64,000 nucleotides of DNA from Buttiauxella agrestis ATCC 33320. Its GTDB lineage: Bacteria; Pseudomonadota; Gammaproteobacteria; Enterobacterales; Enterobacteriaceae. The notes below the pieces were generated by a model that made no database searches, was not told the origin of the DNA, and saw only the letters and a list, made by a program, of their open reading frames with translations. Where the stretch lies: the NCBI GenBank assembly GCA_024169445.1, contig JALKFA010000001.1, forward strand, positions 2,914,001 through 2,978,000, in the 5' to 3' direction. Positions 51,190-60,181 of this stretch are shown piece by piece; positions within the stretch are counted from its first letter, which is position 1, and every line of letters starts with the position of its first letter. Position numbers and translations under genes: made by a program.

Positions 51190-51839
51190 GGTAAAGGGAC
51201 CTACATTGTGGACGCGTTGGCTTCTGGCGGTTCAGCCACTTCGCCTCATATTTTTAAGGTCATGCCGCGCGCCTATTCAAAAACCAATTCCCGTGGCCAC
51301 AGTACGCTGCCGTCTCAAAAAACGCGCTCCTGGCCAGGCGTCAGCCTGGGGATATCGTCAAATCCATTTCCGCTGAGCACCAGTTAACGGTGGGTGTACC
51401 TGAGGAGCTGGCCAACATCCGGATTGAGCACATTGATCAGTTGGGTGGGAGCGATATGAATCTGCTAACGCGACTGGCAGAGCGCTACGGTGCGCTGAGT
51501 AAAGTGACACACGACCGCTGGGTTATCATTCCACGTGAATCTGTCACGACGGTCGGCGGTAAAACCAAAACACTCAGGGTAGGGAGCGGAGAGCCAGTCG
51601 TCCAGTATTCCTGGCCGCAGCCGGATCTACAGTCTGTCCGTGAAATCGCAGCAGGTTTTTCGACAGCTAGTAAAAAGAGGTTGATGGGCATGAATGTTGG
51701 TTTGGTCGCGACACCCGAGCTAATGAACCTGATTACGACACAGGGATTTGGCAGCACGGAAGACAAAGACTGGCATATCTCGCGATTAAACATAGACCTG
51801 ATGAATCAGGGTTTTTTAGTCAGTCTGGATCTCGAATGA
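51181..51839 (+). pseudogene. Frameshifted remnant of phage late control protein D (P2 gpD-like)
   Basis: Two frames encode consecutive parts of one protein. The first, 51181 to about 51349, has GKGTYIVDALASGG and LPSQKTRSWPGVSLG; the second continues DIVKSISAEHQLTVGVPEEL, then HIDQLGGSDMNLLTRLAERYGA and ends DWHISRLNIDLMNQGF...VSLDLE. One G appears lost in the GGGG run near 51348. This order and spacing fit tail/late-control protein D of P2-like phages, whose N-terminal third is missing here. In P2 the D gene lies at the opposite end from int, so int and D were joined by deletion of nearly the whole phage. Confidence 0.75.
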
Positions 51840-52147
51840 GTTTTATCTCAATACGCCAGCGTGATAAATGATATATGTGCATTAACTCAAATAATTGGTG
51901 TTATTTATATTCTTTAAATAGAGTCGTTTATTTGGATTTTCAAATAATGAATGATAATTTTTTGTCAAAAAAAACAACAACATACATAGTTAATTAAGAA
52001 AGCGTTAAAACCTGATTATCGTCCAGGGTGCTATTCTGTTCATTCATTTGTGGGGATAATGCTTCCCATCGAAAGGCAGCGAATATATGAATGTTTTATT
52101 TAACTACCTTTTTTAATTCCCCACCAATATGAATGAAAGGACTACTC
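51840..52147. other. AT-rich upstream region of the fimbrial cluster
   Basis: No gene seen. The 308 bases are strongly AT-rich and probably contain the promoter of the first DUF1120 gene, but I cannot single out -35/-10 boxes with confidence. Confidence 0.5.
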
Positions 52148-52828
52148 ATGAAAAAAATTATTCTGGCGAGTTTGATTGCTGCTGCGGCATCTTCCTCTTA
52201 TGCTGCAGAAACTACAACACTTAAAGTACAAGGCAAGATTATTACCGCTGCCTGTACGCCAAACCTGAGCAATGGCGGCGTTGTTGATTTTGGCGCAATT
52301 AGCCTTGGCGAATTATCTGCTACTGACGTGACTCAACTGGGCCAGAAAAATATTACCCTGTCTATCACCTGTGATTCTGCGGCTAAAGTTGCCTGGACAA
52401 CATCTGATGACAGAAATGATTCTCTCAACAATATTGAAATTGTGAATGCTGATGCCATCGGCGGGAATACTGCTGAAGCAGCAGCGCAATATGGCCTGGG
52501 CAAAACCGCAGAAGGCGTGAATATCGGTGCTTATGCAGTTACTGTAAACGTCCCTTCTGTGACGGCTGACGGCGCAGCTAAAGACGCAATCAGCACCGAT
52601 GACGGCACCGTATGGAGCAAATCAGCAACCGGTAGCATGTTGAATGGCAACGGCGGCTTTATCCGTAATATGACTGTGGCTGAGAGTGGTTCACTGGCTC
52701 CAGTCGCCTTCACCCAGGCTTCATTCCCATTGTTAGTGACCGCTGCGGTTGATAACAGCACTAACCTGGCCATTACTGATGAAACCATTCTGGATGGCCA
52801 GACAACTATCAGCCTGGTTTACCTCTGA
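52148..52828 (+). CDS. GltF-like DUF1120 protein 1, pilin-like
   Basis: Exported protein of the DUF1120 family (E. coli GltF and YhcF), 226 residues. A signal peptide is cleaved after SSYA (about residue 19). The mature N-terminus TTTLKVQGKIITAACTP resembles the first strand of chaperone-usher pilins, with a Cys pair (AACTP and SITCDS, about 42 residues apart) likely disulfide-bonded. The family core YGLGKTAEGVNIGAY is present, and the C-terminal strand TTISLVYL has the penultimate Tyr used by chaperones. ATG 52148 follows AAAGGA; ATG 52133 is also in frame but lacks a ribosome site. Neighbouring chaperone and usher genes support a structural role; that is inference. Confidence 0.82.
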   Translation: MKKIILASLIAAAASSSYAAETTTLKVQGKIITAACTPNLSNGGVVDFGAISLGELSATDVTQLGQKNITLSITCDSAAKVAWTTSDDRNDSLNNIEIVNADAIGGNTAEAAAQYGLGKTAEGVNIGAYAVTVNVPSVTADGAAKDAISTDDGTVWSKSATGSMLNGNGGFIRNMTVAESGSLAPVAFTQASFPLLVTAAVDNSTNLAITDETILDGQTTISLVYL

Positions 52829-52966
52829 TATTCATTAGTTATTTAATCTACGTATTTCAGAGGGCTTAATGCCCTCTATGTTAAAAATTATGATGGAAGG
52901 ATAGAGCCTTAATTTAAGGTTCGTATTAGCCACCCTCTAATATTCACATTCAAAATGAGGTTTTAC

Positions 52967-53635
52967 ATGAAGAAAATAATTCTGGCTACATTAGTGGCAG
53001 CTGCTACTTGCTCTTCTTATGCGGCGGAAACAACCCAGCTTAAAGTACAGGGTAAATTGGTTGCTGCAGCCTGTACCCCTTCTTTAAGTGATGGTGGTGC
53101 GGTTGATTACGGCGATATCTCTGTAAGTGCACTGAGCGCAACAGAAGTAAACCAAATGGGTGACAAGCATATTACGCTGACTATTGAGTGTGATTCAGCT
53201 ACCAAAGTTGGTTTTACCAATGAAGATACCCGTAAAGATATCGACCCGAATATCTCAGTGAAATTTGATAACGGTGTTGTTCTGGGTAATCCAGGTAATA
53301 TCTTCGGCCTGGGTCAGACAGCAGAGGGTGTGGGCATTGGCTCTTATGGTATTCGCGTTGATTCAAATAACGTTACCGCCGATGGCATTGTGACACCGAT
53401 TATTTATCAGCAAAAGGATCATGCGGATGGAGCAGGATGGACCGTGAGTGCTGGTACTTTGCAGGACAGTGATTTCCGTACGATCACCGTTGGTGACCCT
53501 ACAACACCTAAAGCTTTCATCACTGGTGTTTTCCCTATGACGATAGCAGCAGCAATTCAGCCAACCGAAACACTGAGTTTGACTGATGAAACTGCGTTGG
53601 ATGGTGAAATGACATTTAGCTTGGTTTACCTCTAA
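52967..53635 (+). CDS. GltF-like DUF1120 protein 2, pilin-like
   Basis: Paralog of the preceding gene, 222 residues. The signal peptide MKKIILATLVAAATCSSYAA is nearly the same. The mature part has LKVQGKLVAAACTPSLSDGG, the second Cys in LTIECDS, FGLGQTAEGVGIGSYGI and the C-terminus MTFSLVYL. ATG 52967 lies 6 bases after GAGG; ATG 52955 is in frame but overlaps that ribosome site. A small hairpin (AGAGGGC/GCCCTCT, 52859-52877) lies between genes 1 and 2. A terminator-like hairpin follows, so genes 1 and 2 may be expressed at a higher level than the chaperone and usher. Confidence 0.82.
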   Translation: MKKIILATLVAAATCSSYAAETTQLKVQGKLVAAACTPSLSDGGAVDYGDISVSALSATEVNQMGDKHITLTIECDSATKVGFTNEDTRKDIDPNISVKFDNGVVLGNPGNIFGLGQTAEGVGIGSYGIRVDSNNVTADGIVTPIIYQQKDHADGAGWTVSAGTLQDSDFRTITVGDPTTPKAFITGVFPMTIAAAIQPTETLSLTDETALDGEMTFSLVYL

Positions 53636-53659
53636 TAACACCGTTGTTTCTCAAGCTTT

Positions 53660-53687
53660 AGCGGGGGCAATCAGCCCCTGCTAGTTT
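53660..53687 (+). terminator. Attenuator-like hairpin after DUF1120 gene 2
   Basis: AGCGGGGGC / GCCCCTGCT stem (one G-T wobble) with a short loop, followed by AGTTTT. Its weak T-run suggests partial termination between subunit genes and the chaperone gene. Confidence 0.55.
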
Positions 53688-53909
53688 TAATATTGATTTA
53701 TAAGCAGCATATATTTTCATCTGACAAACACCATTAATTAAAAATGACTTTGTTACTGCCGCACGGACTGGCTGGTATTTATTTTTGTGAAAATAAGGCT
53801 GATAAAAGTGGTTTTATTTTATTCCCAGTCTGAAGCGACTCATTGTTATTTGCTTCAGTAACCAACTAATTGCCCAACATTCTGGGCATTATTACAGGAT
53901 TAACTGAAT

Positions 53910-54623
53910 ATGTTTTCACCTTCTAAATTATCTCGTGCTGTGATGTTGAGTCTGCCTTTGTTTTTTGCCGCAACGCATATGACTCCGACAATAGCAGCAG
54001 GTTTGGTGCCTGAAACATCGTTGCTGCTGATTGAAGAGTCTGAGAATGGCGGAACAATTAACCTCACCAATACCGACTCTTTACCTAATTTGCTTTACAC
54101 CACGATTAACGATTTACCGGACGATAAAGGCACACATCTGACGGTGACGCAGCCCGTTGTGCGTGTTGAACCCGGCCAGACTCAGCAACTGCGCTTTATT
54201 TTGCGCACGGATGCACCGCTGACCACCGAGCATTTAAAACGCGTGGTATTTGAGGGTATTCCGCCGAAAGACCCGTCTAAAAATATGAAGATAGGTTTTA
54301 ACCTGCGCCAGGATATTCCGGTTCTGATCCATCCGAAAAACTTGCCGGTAGTGAAAGATGCCTGGACGTTGCTTAAATGGTCCACTGCAGGCAACACGTT
54401 GACGGTGAAAAACCCGAGCCCATACGTAGTTCGCATGGGGCAAGGCGTTGAAACACTGCCTTCTTCTTCCCGCGCGAAACTGGCGAAAAGTTATATTCTG
54501 CCTGGCGAAACGATGACCGCCACACTGAATAAATCACCAGGCAGTGACAACCAGTTGAAATTCACTCCGGCCAGCCGTTACGGCATTGATGTGCCGAGTT
54601 ATACCGCGCCACTTAATAAATAA
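53910..54623 (+). CDS. Periplasmic fimbrial chaperone (PapD-like, YhcA type)
   Basis: Donor-strand chaperone that should fold DUF1120 subunits in the periplasm and deliver them to the usher. It has 237 residues with a signal peptide ending near TIAAG. The two-Ig PapD fold is indicated by ETSLLLIEESENGGTINLTN, the G1 donor strand region QQLRFILRTDAPL, HLKRVVFEGIPPKD and the inter-domain NPSPYVVRMG (the conserved NPTPYY-like motif). ATG 53910 lies 274 bases after DUF1120 gene 2; the usher follows after 21 bases. Overall closest by recall to E. coli YhcA in the gltF-yhcADEF locus. Confidence 0.87.
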   Translation: MFSPSKLSRAVMLSLPLFFAATHMTPTIAAGLVPETSLLLIEESENGGTINLTNTDSLPNLLYTTINDLPDDKGTHLTVTQPVVRVEPGQTQQLRFILRTDAPLTTEHLKRVVFEGIPPKDPSKNMKIGFNLRQDIPVLIHPKNLPVVKDAWTLLKWSTAGNTLTVKNPSPYVVRMGQGVETLPSSSRAKLAKSYILPGETMTATLNKSPGSDNQLKFTPASRYGIDVPSYTAPLNK

Positions 54624-54644
54624 TTGACCTACTGAGAAAACTCA

Positions 54645-57059
54645 ATGCTTAAATTATCAACAGTATCTCTCTACGTAAACGCATTGCTTAAAAGTGCGCT
54701 ACCCGTGGTGATATTAATAAGTACGCATGCTTACGCACGAGAATATACTTTTGATACCAATATCCTGAAACAACGTGGAGTCGATTCCAGTGTTAATAAC
54801 TATTTTGCTAATGAAGCAAAATTCTTACCGGGTATGCATTCGGTTTCTCTGAAAGTTAATGGTAAAGATAAAGGCACGCTGGCGGTCCGTTTTGGACCGC
54901 AGGGCGAGCTGTGTGTTGATAATGAATTTTTATCGGCAGCCGGGCTGCAAACCATAAAAGATCCCAACCCGCAGTCTTGTCATGATTATCACGAAGAATA
55001 TCCAGGTGCCACGATAACGCCTGTACCAAATGCGGAAAGGCTGGATCTGGTGGTCCCCCCGGAAGCGGTGAATGACTCGCTGGATAATACGCCGGCGAAT
55101 GTTATTCACGGCGGCACGGCAGGGATGTTGAACTACAACTTGTTCAGCACCACTAGCCGTTATGACGGTGGCCGTTCTGATTACAGCCAGGCACAGCTGG
55201 AAGCGGGCGTGAATATCGCCGACTGGTTTGTACGCAGCAATTATGTCTTTACCGATAGCGATGGCAACGTTTCTGCCAACAGCCTGTACACCTACGCAGC
55301 GCACACTTTTGTCGACCAAAAAATGCAGTTGCAGATAGGGCAGGTTAACGCTAATTCCGGTCTGTTTGCCGGAGCGCCAATTAACGGTTTCCTGTTAACG
55401 CCGGAAAGCGCCTTAATTGCCGGTGATTCTGGTGTGACGGTAAGCGGGATTGCGCGTATGCCTCAGGCGCGTGTTGAAATCCGCCAGACGGGCCAGCTGA
55501 TTTACTCAACGCTGGTCCCGGCAGGTCCGTTCTCGCTGGATAACGTGCCGATTGTGCGCACCAATACCGATCTGGACATTACCGTGGTGGAGACTGACGG
55601 CTCCACTAACCATTTCGTTATTCCTTCATCGAGCCTGAACGCAAAGCGGCTTTCCCGACCATTGGGTTTTTCGATGTCGATGGGGAGAGTCAGGGATACC
55701 GATTCTGATTACAGTGACCCGACGGTAGTTAATTTGTCAGATGGCTGGAGCCTGAGCCCCCAGTTTAACCTGACCGCGTCGGGTGTGTTGGCCGCTGATT
55801 ACCAGGCGGCGGGTGCCATGCTCGATTATCTGCCGTCGAACAACTGGACGGTGGGTGCCAGTTTGCTTGCCAGTAAAGAGTCTTTTGGTGATTCAAGCCA
55901 GGGGACAAAAAGCGAGCTATCGACCAGCTTTTCGCCGGTGGATTCGTTGTCGGTGTCGTTTGCTGCGGCAAAATATTCCGCGGATTACCGCGAGCTTACT
56001 GATGCCATGAATGACGATTACAACAGTTATCAGAGCAGCTACAGCTCCTCCGTGAGCTGGAGCCAGGGGCCGCTCGGGACATTTTCCCTCGGTTACAGCC
56101 TGAACAAAGGCACTGATGATAATGAAGATTCCCGCTATGTGAATGCCTCCTGGGGAAAGACGTTCAAATACGCCTCGGTCCAGGTTAACTGGCAAAGCCA
56201 GGTGGGGAGTACCGATGAAGACCAGGAAGATGAAGATCTCTTTTATGTCAACGTCAGTATCCCGATTGGCTCGCAAAGCATTAGTACGCACATGCGTAAA
56301 CAAGGGGATGACACCTCGTACGGTGTCTCCACCAGCGGCGAGATCACGAAGAACAGCAATTACTCGATTTCCGTCGATCAAGATCAGAACGACAACAACA
56401 CCAGCTTCAATGGCAACATCAATTCCAACCTCCACTACACGCAACTGAGTGTCGGGGCGGGTGGCAGTAACGATCATCAAAGCAATTACAACATGAGCCT
56501 CAGCGGGGGAATCGTGATGCACGACGACGGTGTAACCTTCTCGCCTTATGCGGTGAAAGACACCTTTGCGATTGCCAGCTTGAGCGAGCCTGTGAGCGGC
56601 ATTGAAATTTCCACCCCACAAGGCACGGTCTGGACGGATGCCTGGGGGCAGGCGGTAATACCGGGTATGCCGCTGTATCGCAATGCGCGTATCGAAATTA
56701 ACGGCAACACATTGCCTCAGAGCATGGATCTGGCAAACGGCACCAAGATGGTTGCAGCGGGGCATGGTTCGGTCGGGAAAGTCGGTTTCAAAGTGATGAA
56801 CTCGCGCAGGGTCATGATTCAGGTGAAACATCCGGATGGTCAGTTGTTAAGTAAAGGGAGCTCAGTGGTGGATGAGAAGGGCAATTACGTGGTTACCGTG
56901 GTGGATGATGGTCATGTCTTCCTGAACGATGTAGAAGGGATTTCTGCACTTTATGTCACCAATGATGACGGTAAACGACAGTGCCAAATCGACTGGAAGC
57001 TGGCAGACAAACAGGACAAGGAAGCCTTTTACGAAGAAACAGAGGGCGTATGCCGATGA
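54645..57059 (+). CDS. Fimbrial outer-membrane usher (YhcD type)
   Basis: Outer-membrane assembly platform for chaperone-usher fimbriae. It has 804 residues, compact for the family, with a signal peptide of about 31 residues ending THAYA. An N-terminal domain (FDTNILKQRGVDSS to about 150) precedes the beta-barrel, which begins near NYNLFSTTSRYDGGRSD. The plug/middle region has TPESALIAGDSGVTVSGIA. C-terminal domains contain GIEISTPQGTVWTDAWGQAVIPG and end with a Cys pair (KRQCQIDW and EGVCR). The frame is intact. The following gene overlaps the stop (ATGA). Confidence 0.88.
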   Translation: MLKLSTVSLYVNALLKSALPVVILISTHAYAREYTFDTNILKQRGVDSSVNNYFANEAKFLPGMHSVSLKVNGKDKGTLAVRFGPQGELCVDNEFLSAAGLQTIKDPNPQSCHDYHEEYPGATITPVPNAERLDLVVPPEAVNDSLDNTPANVIHGGTAGMLNYNLFSTTSRYDGGRSDYSQAQLEAGVNIADWFVRSNYVFTDSDGNVSANSLYTYAAHTFVDQKMQLQIGQVNANSGLFAGAPINGFLLTPESALIAGDSGVTVSGIARMPQARVEIRQTGQLIYSTLVPAGPFSLDNVPIVRTNTDLDITVVETDGSTNHFVIPSSSLNAKRLSRPLGFSMSMGRVRDTDSDYSDPTVVNLSDGWSLSPQFNLTASGVLAADYQAAGAMLDYLPSNNWTVGASLLASKESFGDSSQGTKSELSTSFSPVDSLSVSFAAAKYSADYRELTDAMNDDYNSYQSSYSSSVSWSQGPLGTFSLGYSLNKGTDDNEDSRYVNASWGKTFKYASVQVNWQSQVGSTDEDQEDEDLFYVNVSIPIGSQSISTHMRKQGDDTSYGVSTSGEITKNSNYSISVDQDQNDNNTSFNGNINSNLHYTQLSVGAGGSNDHQSNYNMSLSGGIVMHDDGVTFSPYAVKDTFAIASLSEPVSGIEISTPQGTVWTDAWGQAVIPGMPLYRNARIEINGNTLPQSMDLANGTKMVAAGHGSVGKVGFKVMNSRRVMIQVKHPDGQLLSKGSSVVDEKGNYVVTVVDDGHVFLNDVEGISALYVTNDDGKRQCQIDWKLADKQDKEAFYEETEGVCR

Positions 57060-57631
57060 GAACATTTTCCCGAATCACAACGATCGGCGCGCTGGCGGTT
57101 ATCAGTAGCTTTATGGCCGTACCCGCCAGCTTTGCAAACAGCGATTGCCAGATGACGCTTTCGCAACCCGAAGTGGATTTACAGGTATTGCGCCAGGACG
57201 AGGCGGTAAAGACCGGGCAAGGCTGGAGCGTGATGCAGGAGAAGGACATTAACGTCAACGTGTTCTGTACCACGCCTCGCAAAATGGCGGTGTTCTTCCA
57301 CGGTAACGCAGGGGATAAAGGCTATTTCAGGTTTGGCAGCCAGAGCGGCCTTAGCGGCAAAGTGTCGCAGCTGATGGTTGACGGGCAACACTACCCGATG
57401 GCGAAAACCGTTAATCCCGGCAGCTTTTTGCCGGACGGCAGCGCCGCGGAAGAACTGCTGGTTCATAACCGTGAAGGGATTATGGCCGTTAATGGCAACT
57501 CTGCGGTGCAAGGGCAGCAAATGAATTTCAGGCTGACACTAACTCCGGTATTGAAAGAGAGTGAGTTTAAGGTGTCTGACCGTACAACACTGACTTCGGA
57601 TATCGGTCTGGTGATGATCGACGATCAATAA
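57056..57631 (+). CDS. Small exported protein of the fimbrial cluster (possible tip or adaptor subunit)
   Basis: I do not recognise a named family. It has 191 residues, with a signal peptide to about residue 28 (PASFAN). The mature part has SDCQMTLSQPEVDLQ and VNVFCTTPRKMAVFFHG, a Cys pair about 46 residues apart as in pilin-fold proteins, and a C-terminus DIGLVMIDDQ without the penultimate Tyr. ATG 57056 overlaps the usher stop (ATGA); ATG 57050 is also possible after AGAGGG. Direct coupling to the usher suggests a low-copy adaptor or tip protein, which is inference. Confidence 0.7.
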   Translation: MRTFSRITTIGALAVISSFMAVPASFANSDCQMTLSQPEVDLQVLRQDEAVKTGQGWSVMQEKDINVNVFCTTPRKMAVFFHGNAGDKGYFRFGSQSGLSGKVSQLMVDGQHYPMAKTVNPGSFLPDGSAAEELLVHNREGIMAVNGNSAVQGQQMNFRLTLTPVLKESEFKVSDRTTLTSDIGLVMIDDQ

Positions 57632-57714
57632 ATGACTGCGGCGGGAGAGGAATTCTCGTTTTCTTTTAAAGGGTATTTCTCACTTAGCTCCATTCCAAAT
57701 TGAAGATCATCGAA

Positions 57715-58383
57715 ATGAATAAATTACTTTTCGCCACTTTACTTACCATGGCAACCAGCTCCGCTTTTGCGGGTGAAACCAGCACCACTCTTAAGGTGCA
57801 GGGGACATTGACCACTTCAGCCTGCACTCCCACGCTGAGCAATGGCGGGATTGTGGATTTTGGCACGATTCAAGTTAGCTCCCTAAGCTCGACGCAACCC
57901 AATAGTTTGGGCCAAAAAGATATTAGCCTCAGTATTACGTGTGATTCAGCCACCAAGGTTGGTTTTACCGTTATCTCCAATCATGAAGAGGGTAATCCTT
58001 ATAATAGTGTCGAGTTCAGCAATGGAAATGTTGTGACCAACCACGACAACCTCTTTGGTTTAGGAAAAACCGCAGAGAATATCGGAATCGGTTCTTATGG
58101 TGTGTGGGTTGACGCCTCTTCAATAAACGTTGATGGTTCGACAGCACAGCTGATGTCCAGGGGGACTGGCAGTAATCCAGGTGACTGGAATACAAGTATG
58201 GGTGTCTTAAGGGGCAGTGACTCCATAGTGACCTCTTTCGGCAGTTTTAATGAACCAGTAGCTTTTAACAGCGCAACATTTTCTCTGGAAGTTGCAGCGA
58301 CGGTGCAGCCGACTGATACACTGGCTATTACTGACACAACATCGTTGGATGGTGAAATGACAATTAGCCTCTTTTACCTCTAG
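57715..58383 (+). CDS. GltF-like DUF1120 protein 3, pilin-like
   Basis: Third paralog, 222 residues: signal peptide ending SSAFAG, LKVQGTLTTSACTPTLSNGG, second Cys in SITCDS, FGLGKTAENIGIGSYGV and C-terminus MTISLFYL. The central variable region differs strongly from paralogs 1 and 2. ATG 57715 is used; a TTG at 57700 is in frame. It follows the small exported gene after 83 bases. Confidence 0.8.
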   Translation: MNKLLFATLLTMATSSAFAGETSTTLKVQGTLTTSACTPTLSNGGIVDFGTIQVSSLSSTQPNSLGQKDISLSITCDSATKVGFTVISNHEEGNPYNSVEFSNGNVVTNHDNLFGLGKTAENIGIGSYGVWVDASSINVDGSTAQLMSRGTGSNPGDWNTSMGVLRGSDSIVTSFGSFNEPVAFNSATFSLEVAATVQPTDTLAITDTTSLDGEMTISLFYL

Positions 58384-58439
58384 TGGTACGAAAAACGAAT
58401 CACGTTTTTTTTATTAATTAACAAAATGAAAGGATATTT

Positions 58440-59108
58440 ATGCGGAACATAATGATGGCCAGTGTCATTCTTAGCCTGGCTAATTCTTCTTATGCTGCAG
58501 GGAGCATTCCGCTTAAGGTTGAGGGGAAAATATTAACCGCGTCTTGCACACCCACATTCAGTAACGGTGGCGTTATTGATTACGGGAATATAGTTGCCAG
58601 TACTTTAAACCCTACTTCTGCAACTAAGCTTGAGACGAAAAACATCACACTAACCATAAATTGTGTTTCTCCGACGAAAGTAGGATTCAGCTCTAATGAC
58701 GATCGTCAGGATAGTGATGCGGCATTGTATAACATTAATGTTGACCCCGCCTATAATTTTGGTCTGGGAAAAACAGCCACGGGCGTGAATATTGGATCTT
58801 ATGCCGTGCAGCTTAATAACAGCGCAGTAACTGCAGATGGCGTGAATGCGAATCTAATTTATATACAGAAAGATAACTTCTCGAACCCTGATAGATCATG
58901 GACAGATTGCGGTGGCTTCTATGCGCAGTCACTTCAGCAAGACAACTGGCGTATTATGACGGTAGGGACTGGCCTGGACCCTATTGCATTTACAACAGCA
59001 GAATTCCCGATGGGGGTCACTGCGGGGATTCAGGCAACGGATACTCTTGGACTTATCGATAATACGCCGATTGATGGTCAGCTGACTTTTAGCTTGATTT
59101 ATCTTTAA
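58440..59108 (+). CDS. GltF-like DUF1120 protein 4, pilin-like
   Basis: Fourth paralog, 222 residues, with a shorter signal peptide (MRNIMMASVILSLANSSYAA) and the same pattern: LKVEGKILTASCTPTFSNGG, second Cys in LTINCVS, FGLGKTATGVNIGSYAV, C-terminus LTFSLIYL. Unlike the others it has a third Cys in WTDCGGFY (about residue 160), so one may be unpaired. ATG 58440 follows AAAGGATATTT. It is the last subunit gene before the regulator. Confidence 0.8.
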   Translation: MRNIMMASVILSLANSSYAAGSIPLKVEGKILTASCTPTFSNGGVIDYGNIVASTLNPTSATKLETKNITLTINCVSPTKVGFSSNDDRQDSDAALYNINVDPAYNFGLGKTATGVNIGSYAVQLNNSAVTADGVNANLIYIQKDNFSNPDRSWTDCGGFYAQSLQQDNWRIMTVGTGLDPIAFTTAEFPMGVTAGIQATDTLGLIDNTPIDGQLTFSLIYL

Positions 59109-59219
59109 GAGCTTTGGGTAACAGCATAAATGTGTAAACTCGCGTACAAATGCGGGTTTACACTATGGTTTCAATATCAAAGCTATACTTAAGGAATATT
59201 CTAAGATGAGAGCTTTTCC

Positions 59220-60167
59220 ATGAAAAAAAGTCATGCTGTTGATGGTTTTATCACCATGAAGGGATTCGACCTTAACCTCCTGAATGTTTTTGAAGCTGTT
59301 TATTTGTATGGCAGTGTGACCACCACCGCAAATGTGCTGAGCACTACCCCTGCGGCCATAAGCCAGGCTTTAGGTCGATTACGCGTTTATTTTGGCGACC
59401 CGCTTTTTATTCGCCAGGGTCAAGGGTTGAAACCCACCATAAATGCTACCTATATTCATGAAAAATTGGGTGGGACCTATGACGATTTGGTTTCTCAGTT
59501 TCACGATTTAAAAAATGAGAATGATAACGAGAATAAGAACAAGCTGGTGATCAACTGTTCTCTTTTAGTAACAACAAGAATTCTCGGTCCGTTAATAAAA
59601 ATCATGGATAATATATCCCCAAAAAGTCATTTGGTTCATGACAATAATAATAATTCTGTCGAGTCGGTAGATGACGTGTTGACTTTCAGAAAGGCGGATA
59701 TTGTTTTTGATGTTAGCCCGCATAGTAATATGTCGCGAAATACTTATAAGATTTACGAAGAACAATTTATCGCGGTCTGTTCGCAATCGCATCCCCGGCT
59801 TAAAAATACATTCATGTTCAGTGATATACCTAACGAAATATTTGTCAGTATCACATCGGATAGCACCGAAATAAGCGCGGCTAAAACCGAAATAGAAAAT
59901 GCGATTAATATGCAGAGAAATTTTCGTTTTCAGGTTACATCCGTTATGGCTGCACTGAGTTTTGTTGAGCAGTCTGATGCGGTGGCTTTTGTCCCTGTCA
60001 GCGCCTTCAACAAATATAAAGAGTGTTACAACCTAAAGATGCTGGAAACTGAATTTCTCCTGCCTTCAGTGCCGATATATATGGTGTACAACAAAAGCGC
60101 ACTGAACAGTCCGTTCTTTGCCAAAGTAGTGTCAGGTTTGCAAGAACATTTCTCTTTGCCATATTAA
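59220..60167 (+). CDS. LysR-family transcriptional regulator
   Basis: DNA-binding regulator of 315 residues. The winged helix-turn-helix runs from about residue 15 to 75: FDLNLLNVFEAVYLYGSVTT, then TTPAAISQALGRLRVYFGDPLF. The effector-binding domain (about 100-310) is AT-rich in codon use and diverges from well-known members. ATG 59220 is used; a later ATG 59256 (MKGFDLNLL) is possible. It lies directly after the four-subunit fimbrial cluster on the same strand, so control of that cluster is likely but unproven. No inducer can be inferred. Confidence 0.82.
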   Translation: MKKSHAVDGFITMKGFDLNLLNVFEAVYLYGSVTTTANVLSTTPAAISQALGRLRVYFGDPLFIRQGQGLKPTINATYIHEKLGGTYDDLVSQFHDLKNENDNENKNKLVINCSLLVTTRILGPLIKIMDNISPKSHLVHDNNNNSVESVDDVLTFRKADIVFDVSPHSNMSRNTYKIYEEQFIAVCSQSHPRLKNTFMFSDIPNEIFVSITSDSTEISAAKTEIENAINMQRNFRFQVTSVMAALSFVEQSDAVAFVPVSAFNKYKECYNLKMLETEFLLPSVPIYMVYNKSALNSPFFAKVVSGLQEHFSLPY

Positions 60168-60181
60168 TTAGTGGCAACGGT

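Noticed and set aside
50941-51387. 148-aa frame after icd as a single gene
   Set aside because: It is a composite of the icd 3' end read out of frame, antisense of the integrase remnant and the first part of the D-gene remnant.
55917-56831. 304-aa open frame on the minus strand inside the usher gene
   Set aside because: It lies entirely antisense to a well-supported usher, has biased His/Arg/Ala composition typical of shadow frames and no ribosome site.
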